From a virus: a stretch of 34,020 nt of DNA. The notes under the pieces are model-generated. The model was not told where the DNA came from. It worked only from the letters and a program-made list of their open reading frames with translations, and did not search any database. The translations under genes were made by a program, and so were the position numbers. Within the stretch, counting starts at the first letter, position 1. The number at the start of each line of letters is the position of its first letter. The DNA is taken from the IMG/VR virus record IMGVR_UViG_3300046536_000410, positions 1 to 34,020 of that record; one strand, given 5' to 3'. Of the stretch, positions 29,223-34,020 are shown piece by piece.

Positions 29223-29906
29223 ATGGCTTTCATGCAACCGCCGCCCTCCGCCGCGTCCGGCGACTTCATGCCGGTGCTCGCCTACAAGGCGAACCAGGGA
29301 CGGCTCTACGTCCGCGACCGGGCGCAGGACATCAACGGACAGTGGGACACCACCGAGACCGAGGTGACGCAGGCGCAACCCGCCTTCGCCGTGGACTTTG
29401 GCAGGCTTGAGGTGGGCTGGTGCCACTTCGTTCGCGGCGCCGCCCCGCTGTGGAACATGGTGCCTTACGGGCGGCCGGTGCCGGAACGGCCCGCCTCGCC
29501 GGGCAATGACGACCTCGGCAAGCAACTCAACTACCGGCAGGGCTTCAAGGTGCCGGTGGCGGGCAACGCCATCGGCGGCATCCGCGAACTGGCGGGAAAC
29601 AGCGCCGCGCTGATCACCGGCATGAACGAGTTGCACACGCTCTACGAGGCGGCGCCGGAGGCCGCGATGGGCAAGATCCCGGTCGTCAAACTGGTCAACA
29701 CCCTGCCGGTGAAGACGGGACAATCGACCAACTTCCAACCCGTGTTCGCGATCCAGGCGTGGGTCGAACGGCCCGACCTGCTGGGGCCGCGCACCGTGGC
29801 GCCTCCCGCCGCGGCGCCCGTTGTTCAGCCGGTTCAGGCCGCTCCCGTGACCGAGCAGCGGGCGGATCGGCGCCAGATGGCGATGGCCGACGAAATGCCA
29901 TTTTGA
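29223..29906 (+). CDS. SSB-like single-stranded DNA-binding protein (227 aa)
   Basis: A beta-rich core (MPVLAYKANQGRLYVRDR, HFVRGAAPLWNMVPYG, YRQGFKVPVAG, NFQPVFAIQAWVERPDLLG) is followed by a flexible Pro/Ala/Gln linker. The C-terminus is the acidic, Phe-ended MADEMPF. Bacterial SSB ends similarly in D-D-D-I-P-F and uses it to recruit repair proteins. The core is not the standard OB sequence, so the call rests on the tail, the linker and the position between recombination and primase genes. AAAGGA precedes the ATG. Confidence 0.6.
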   Translation: MAFMQPPPSAASGDFMPVLAYKANQGRLYVRDRAQDINGQWDTTETEVTQAQPAFAVDFGRLEVGWCHFVRGAAPLWNMVPYGRPVPERPASPGNDDLGKQLNYRQGFKVPVAGNAIGGIRELAGNSAALITGMNELHTLYEAAPEAAMGKIPVVKLVNTLPVKTGQSTNFQPVFAIQAWVERPDLLGPRTVAPPAAAPVVQPVQAAPVTEQRADRRQMAMADEMPF

Positions 29907-29924
29907 GAACGAAAGGAGCGTATC

Positions 29925-30551
29925 GTGACCATCGAATACACGATCGCGTCCATCGCAACCGAGTACGCCGGGCGGCTCTATCGGAGCCGCCTGGAAGCCC
30001 GGTGGGCGGCCTTTTTCGACCTGTGCGGATGGCACGCCGATTACGAACCCTACGACCTCGGCCTCTGGTCACCTGATTTCCTGATCAGAGGACAACAAAA
30101 CGAAATATTGGTCGAGGTGAAACCGGTCACCAAAATCGATGTGCCGACGATCTGGAAAATGCACACCGCCGCCAAGGAAAGCGGATTCAAGGGCGACCTG
30201 CTACTTTTGGGGGCCGGCGTGACCAACCAGTGCGTCGGGTGGCTGTGTTCGGATGAAAGCCCCGACGTTTCAGTCAGAAGCAACGAACGCGCGGGATTTT
30301 CGCCGGAGATCCGGACCATGCCATGGTTCGTTCAGGCGGAAAGTTTCAGCCGCGAACGGCCTGATATCGGCATTATGTGTTATTACAAACATACCCGCGG
30401 CGGCGTGCCATCCGAGATCGGGGTGATGCATGGCGTCAAAGGCCACCATGACCGCTGGTATCTGGAACAAAAATATAGCCTGAAAGACCGGTGGAACGCC
30501 GCCGGCGACAAGGTCCAGTGGCATCGGGGCGGCTGGCCTCGACGGCGCTGA
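29925..30551 (+). CDS. PD-(D/E)XK-type nuclease (208 aa)
   Basis: Residues 15-75 carry the phage-type pattern: YRSRLEARWAAFFDLCGWHA, DYEPYDLGLWSPDFLI, EILVEVKP. The P-D of WSPDFLI and the E-x-K of VEVKPV form the metal-binding active site. The remaining 130 residues, rich in Trp, His and Tyr, are not recognised. GAAAGGAG precedes the ATG. Its place between the SSB-like and primase genes suggests replication or recombination intermediates as substrate. Confidence 0.7.
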   Translation: MTIEYTIASIATEYAGRLYRSRLEARWAAFFDLCGWHADYEPYDLGLWSPDFLIRGQQNEILVEVKPVTKIDVPTIWKMHTAAKESGFKGDLLLLGAGVTNQCVGWLCSDESPDVSVRSNERAGFSPEIRTMPWFVQAESFSRERPDIGIMCYYKHTRGGVPSEIGVMHGVKGHHDRWYLEQKYSLKDRWNAAGDKVQWHRGGWPRRR

Positions 30552-30555
30552 GCCG

Positions 30556-32649
30556 GTGTCCACGCGCCAGGATACAGGGGAAGCACCGTCGCCCCAACTC
30601 GGGGCGGCGTTGTTTTACCTGTCGCTCGGCTGGTCGGTGGTGCCCACGCACAAGGTCACCCGGCCGGCCGGCGGCGGGGCCGCGTTCTGTTCGTGCCCCG
30701 CCGGGTCGGCCTGCGCGTCGAAAGGCAAGCACCCGGCGGTCGCCTGGACCCGATACCAGACCGAGGCGGCGGACGAGGGGCAGCTACGCGTCTGGTTCGG
30801 ACCCGGCGGCGCGTTCGCCTCCTACGGCGTCGGCGTCATCACCGGGGCCGTTTCCAATATCTTCGTGCTCGACGCTGACGAAGGCCCCGGCAAGCAAGGC
30901 GCCGACACGCTGCTGAACCTGCAAACGCTCAACGGCGACCTGTCGTTCACCGTGCAGGCGCGCACCGGCGGCGGCGGCCGTCACATGATCTATCGCCACC
31001 CGCGCGACGTGTGGGTGACGACCGGACGCAACGTCCTCGGTCCCGGCCTCGATGTGCGCGGCGATGGCGGCTTCATCGTCGCCTCGCCGTCGCTGCACGA
31101 ATCCGGCGCCTTCTACCTGTGGGACGAAGCCGCCCACCCGCGCACCACGCCGATCGCCGCGGCGCCCCCGTGGGTCGTGGAAATGGCCTCGGGCGAACCG
31201 CCCGATGTCACCGGAACGGCGGCGCCCAGGCGAGCACCGGACGGCGGCACCGGCGAGATCATCCGCGACGCGTGGGGCAAAGTGACGGACGGCCGCGAGC
31301 GGCACATGGTCGGCATCGTCTGCGCCGTCATCGCTGAACTGGCGCGCCAGAACGGCGCGCTGCCAACCGTCGAGACCGTGATCGCCGAGGCCTGGCCATC
31401 CTACGAACGAACAACCAGGGCGCGTGGGGATTCGCTGGAAGCGGACGGACGCGGCATCGGCCTGATGCGCCAACGCGCCGGCCACATGCTGCGGCGCGCC
31501 GCCTCGGGGAAGTGGAAGGTGGACCCTTTTACCAAGGGCGCCGCGAGCGCCCGTGACGGGCCTGATACGGGCGATACGCGGAGCGATACAGGAGGCGGTA
31601 CGGGCAAGCTGCCGCCGATCCTCGACGCGGCGGCGTTCCTGGCCACGTTCACGATGCCGGACTACCTGGTGGACGGGGTCATTCAACGCGGGCGCCTGCA
31701 CGCCCTCACCTCGCCCACCGGCCACGGCAAGACCGCCGTCGCCCTGTTCCTGGCCTGCATGATGGGCATGGGACGCAATATCGGCGCGCTGGAGGTCACC
31801 CAGGGCAACGTCCTGTTCATGGGCGGCGAGAACCCCGACGACCTGTGCGTCCGCCTGCACGCGGCCTGCCGGGCCTACGGCATCATGCCGGGGATGCTGC
31901 CTGTCTATGTGATGCCGGGGAATTTCCCCGTCACGCCGGAGGCGGCCGAGGAACTGAAGCGGAAGATCGACGGATCGGGCGTGGAGTTCAGCCTGATCAT
32001 CGGGGATTCGCTCGCGGCCTACTTCCCCGGCGATGACGAGAACCACAACGTCCAGATGGGCAACTACGCCCGCAACTGGCGGGTGCTGACGACATGCGCC
32101 GGGCGACCCGCCGTCATGGCCCTCGCTCACCCCATCAAGGCCGCCACGCGCGATACCCTGCTTCCTCGGGGTGGTGGCGCGTTCCTGGCCGAGATCGACG
32201 CCAACCTCGTGCTGTGGGCCGAGGGCGAGCGGGAAACGACGGCGCTGCACTGGCAGGGCAAGATCCGCGGCGCCGACTTCCAACCCGTCACCTTCGCCCT
32301 GACGCCGGTCACCCTGACCGACAAGGTGGACGCCAAGGGAAGGGCGCTGGTCTCCGTCGTGGCCGTGCTCCAGACCGCCGAACAGGCCGACATTTCCATC
32401 AAGACCGCCTTCACGAACGAGAACGTCGTGCTGGAGTGGCTGCGGCGGCACCCCGGCATCAGCGTCCGTGACATCGCCACCAACGCCGGCTGGCTGAACG
32501 AGGCCGGGAAACCGAACATCGGCAAGGTCCAGCGGCTGCTGGCCAGCCTCAATCACCTGAAACTGGCCCGCAAGTGGCGTGGCAAATGGAAAATCACGCC
32601 CGCCGGCGAGGCCGAACTGGCCGGGTCCGGAGGGGGAGAAAGTTCGTAA
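30556..32649 (+). CDS. Bifunctional primase-polymerase / RecA-fold helicase (697 aa)
   Basis: Main replication protein of the phage. The N-terminal Prim-Pol domain (residues 14-210) has GWSVVPTHK, a Cys group (C45, C47, C53), KHPAVAW, the catalytic acids D106 and D108 in FVLDADEG, and ARTGGGGRH with H143. The second domain (about 365-620) is a RepA/RecA-like ATPase: Walker A SPTGHGKT (386-393) and Walker B strand FSLIIGD with D484. The last 70 residues form a winged helix (LRRHPGISVRDIATNAGWLN). The GTG at 30556 lies four bases after the nuclease stop. Confidence 0.88.
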   Translation: MSTRQDTGEAPSPQLGAALFYLSLGWSVVPTHKVTRPAGGGAAFCSCPAGSACASKGKHPAVAWTRYQTEAADEGQLRVWFGPGGAFASYGVGVITGAVSNIFVLDADEGPGKQGADTLLNLQTLNGDLSFTVQARTGGGGRHMIYRHPRDVWVTTGRNVLGPGLDVRGDGGFIVASPSLHESGAFYLWDEAAHPRTTPIAAAPPWVVEMASGEPPDVTGTAAPRRAPDGGTGEIIRDAWGKVTDGRERHMVGIVCAVIAELARQNGALPTVETVIAEAWPSYERTTRARGDSLEADGRGIGLMRQRAGHMLRRAASGKWKVDPFTKGAASARDGPDTGDTRSDTGGGTGKLPPILDAAAFLATFTMPDYLVDGVIQRGRLHALTSPTGHGKTAVALFLACMMGMGRNIGALEVTQGNVLFMGGENPDDLCVRLHAACRAYGIMPGMLPVYVMPGNFPVTPEAAEELKRKIDGSGVEFSLIIGDSLAAYFPGDDENHNVQMGNYARNWRVLTTCAGRPAVMALAHPIKAATRDTLLPRGGGAFLAEIDANLVLWAEGERETTALHWQGKIRGADFQPVTFALTPVTLTDKVDAKGRALVSVVAVLQTAEQADISIKTAFTNENVVLEWLRRHPGISVRDIATNAGWLNEAGKPNIGKVQRLLASLNHLKLARKWRGKWKITPAGEAELAGSGGGESS

Positions 32650-32673
32650 TACGTCACGAACCCTGTACCAAAT

Positions 32674-32787
32674 GATACAGTTGATGATACGTTATGAAAG
32701 AAATCAGATGAAAACGCCAGCTTCGAGTAGGGTGATACGTGATACAAAAGACGTGATACGCCCCCCAGAAAAGGGGTGTATCGTATC
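32674..32787. repeat. GATAC repeat cluster
   Basis: GATAC occurs at 32674, 32686, 32734, 32741 and 32755, and reversed (GTATC) at 32778 and 32783. The longer unit GTGATACG appears at 32733 (as GTGATACGTGATAC), at 32754 and, inverted, in the hairpin that follows. The stretch 32650-32800 is clearly poorer in GC than its flanks. Candidate origin, replication-protein site or operator. Confidence 0.6.
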
Positions 32788-32796
32788 ACCCCTTTT
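32769..32796 (+). terminator. Strong factor-independent terminator after the primase gene
   Basis: A perfect 10-bp stem pairs AAAAGGGGTG (32769-32778) with CACCCCTTTT (32787-32796) around an 8-base loop. A and T tracts on the two sides make it bidirectional. The loop carries part of the inverted GATAC motif. Confidence 0.75.
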
Positions 32797-32820
32797 ACTG
32801 GGGGTATGGGGGGTACACTC

Positions 32821-33465
32821 GTGAAGCCGGGGAGCGCCGGCGAGCGATTCCGCCTGGCCATTGTTCCCGTCGATACCGCCATGTGGGATTCTGAACAGCG
32901 ATGGGGGGTCGGCCGCCTCGAAAGGCTGGTCTCACCGGCCACCCTGGCGTCATACCGTCGCGGCTGGGATCTCTACCGCGCGGCGATCGAAGCCAGCGAC
33001 GCGGCGGCGGTCGAAGCTGTCGGCCCCAAGATGGTGGCGGCTTTGGCGGTGATGGACCGCGAGGCATCGGCGGCGGGCCACAAGCCGCTCGCTCCGGACA
33101 CCTGGGAGCACGCGCTGGGCAACGGCGTGACGCTGGTGGTGGTCAGGACCGGGGCGGAGGCGTCGGCCGTCCTGCGCTCGTCCAGAGTGGTCGGCAACGG
33201 CCACCAGGCGTTCGAGACGACGCTGCCGCCGGATCTCGCGATCACCGTTCGCGACCAACACGAGGGGAGGGCGCTGGTCGTCGTGACGATGGCGGAGATC
33301 GCCCGCCTGCTGCGAGCCCAGGAGACCGGGCTGTGGGGCACCGTCTGGGAAGGCACGCCGGCGGAGTCGGGGCGCGTGATGGAGGAAGGCGCGGCGGCGG
33401 ATCTGGTCCGCTCGGGCTACCCACTGCCGGCGCCGATCGCCGCCGATGTCGTGCTGGCGTTTTGA
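32821..33465 (+). CDS. Hypothetical protein (214 aa)
   Basis: I start it at GTG 32821, which has a run of six G seven bases upstream; ATG 32806 is in frame but has no spaced ribosome binding site. The sequence RFRLAIVPVDTAMWDSEQRW opens the protein. The rest is mixed alpha/beta (PDTWEHALGNGVTLVVVRTG, GRALVVVTMAEIARLLRAQE). No membrane segment or known motif. It lies downstream of the terminator and so probably has a separate promoter or partial readthrough. Confidence 0.55.
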   Translation: MKPGSAGERFRLAIVPVDTAMWDSEQRWGVGRLERLVSPATLASYRRGWDLYRAAIEASDAAAVEAVGPKMVAALAVMDREASAAGHKPLAPDTWEHALGNGVTLVVVRTGAEASAVLRSSRVVGNGHQAFETTLPPDLAITVRDQHEGRALVVVTMAEIARLLRAQETGLWGTVWEGTPAESGRVMEEGAAADLVRSGYPLPAPIAADVVLAF

Positions 33466-33485
33466 CCCGCCACCGCGCCCCGTTC

Positions 33486-33785
33486 ATGACGGCTGCCGCG
33501 TGGGAGCGGTTCGAGTACCTCTGGTGCCGCACGCCCCTCTCGGCCGACGCCATCCGCGAGCACATGCGCCGCGAACTGGCCATCGAGATCATCGACCCGC
33601 AGGAGACAGCCGCCCGACGCGGCCTCGTCCGCCTCAACAGCGCCAACCCGCACGCCCGCGAGGAACGCCGCCAACTGGCCGCGCTCATGCGCTGGTATGC
33701 CCCGCCAGCGCGCCTGGAGGCGGTCAGGAAGCCAGCGAGGCGCTACCCGGTGCCGGAGGGCGGGTTCAGGATCGGAACGCCATGA
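33486..33785 (+). CDS. Small hypothetical protein (99 aa)
   Basis: The start ATG 33486 gives MTAAAWERFEYLWCRTPLSA; a TTG at 33462 overlapping the previous stop is an alternative. The middle is helical and Arg-rich (EERRQLAALMRWYA), perhaps DNA-binding. The TGA overlaps the ATG of the next gene. No family recognised. Confidence 0.5.
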   Translation: MTAAAWERFEYLWCRTPLSADAIREHMRRELAIEIIDPQETAARRGLVRLNSANPHAREERRQLAALMRWYAPPARLEAVRKPARRYPVPEGGFRIGTP

Positions 33786-34020
33786 CCCGCGCCGAGCGCC
33801 GCGTGCTTGCCCTGCTCGCCGATGGCGAATGGCATGACGAAACCGAGGTCCGATCCACCCGCGCCCTGCTCGAACGCCTGTGGCTCAGCGGGACGATCCA
33901 GGGCGCCATGCACGGCGTCGGCGCATACCCCGAGCACCGGCTCTGGCGGCTCGGGCGAGACCCGTCATTCCCGCCACGAACCACCGCCGGACAGTTCCGG
34001 CCACTCACCGAAGAGGAACG
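33782..34020 (+). CDS. Winged-helix-like protein, cut by the window end
   Basis: The ATG at 33782 overlaps the previous TGA, and the frame is open to the right edge (79 residues seen). The N-terminus TRAERRVLALLADGEWHDET, followed by EVRSTRALLERLWLSGTIQG and HRLWRLG, fits a small winged helix. It is probably a DNA-binding protein. Full length and function cannot be judged. Confidence 0.5.
   Translation, partial: MTRAERRVLALLADGEWHDETEVRSTRALLERLWLSGTIQGAMHGVGAYPEHRLWRLGRDPSFPPRTTAGQFRPLTEEE

Noticed and set aside
1-34020. tRNA, rRNA, insertion sequences, integrase or attachment site
   Set aside because: I saw no tRNA-like cloverleaf, rRNA sequence, transposase, recombinase catalytic motif or paired att-like repeat in the window. 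Absence by eye is not proof.

Overview
The window is about 34 kb of a GC-rich, tailed double-stranded DNA phage or prophage with a P22-like (podovirus) virion plan. Composition, the many GTG starts and the general look of the small accessory proteins suggest an alphaproteobacterial host, perhaps of the Rhodospirillales or Acetobacteraceae type. That host call is an inference from general family knowledge. The window opens inside a gene that is most likely the portal and closes inside an unfinished early gene, so terminase, and any integrase or lysis genes, would lie outside it or are not recognisable here.

Late block (1-20583, plus strand apart from two inserted genes): portal C-terminus, a 582-residue virion-associated protein, a small coiled-coil protein, scaffold, P22-type coat protein, a small head protein, a gp4-like head completion protein, two fibre or receptor-binding proteins, a gp10-like tail hub split over two genes, three further fibre-type proteins, a 2-oxoglutarate oxygenase and a GNAT acetyltransferase, then three ejection or internal proteins, the last carrying a lytic transglycosylase domain. 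Most genes are packed with ATGA, GTGA or TGATG stop-start overlaps. Three foreign-looking insertions break this order: a minus-strand 63-residue gene at 1905-2096, an HNH endonuclease at 4669-5253 whose ribosome binding site and start codon lie in a long hairpin, and a minus-strand HNH-type endonuclease at 12059-12700. Each has its own TATAAT box.

Left early operon (24518 down to 20580, minus strand): a chain of small overlapping genes, several with Cys-rich zinc-ribbon patterns, one winged-helix protein and one proline-rich protein with a C-terminal membrane segment. Functions are mostly unknown.

Control region (about 24540-25235): a lambda-style divergent switch. A minus-strand helix-turn-helix regulator, frameshifted in this sequence, faces a plus-strand Cro-like gene. 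Three 18-bp operators of the form CRTAGG-N6-CCTAYR lie in or beside the predicted early promoters, with 12-bp tandem repeats between the divergent promoters. Both divergent genes appear to be leaderless.

Right early operon (25235-34020, plus strand): Cro-like protein, small proteins, a PAPS-reductase-like protein, RusA-like resolvase, a small DNA-binding protein, a minus-strand ribbon-helix-helix regulator with direct-repeat sites, a coiled-coil protein, an SSB-like protein with an acidic Phe-terminated tail, a PD-(D/E)XK-type nuclease and a primase-polymerase/helicase. A GATAC-rich, AT-richer stretch with a strong terminator hairpin follows the primase gene, then three uncharacterised genes. 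Together these suggest a temperate phage, or a prophage, with its own replication and recombination module.
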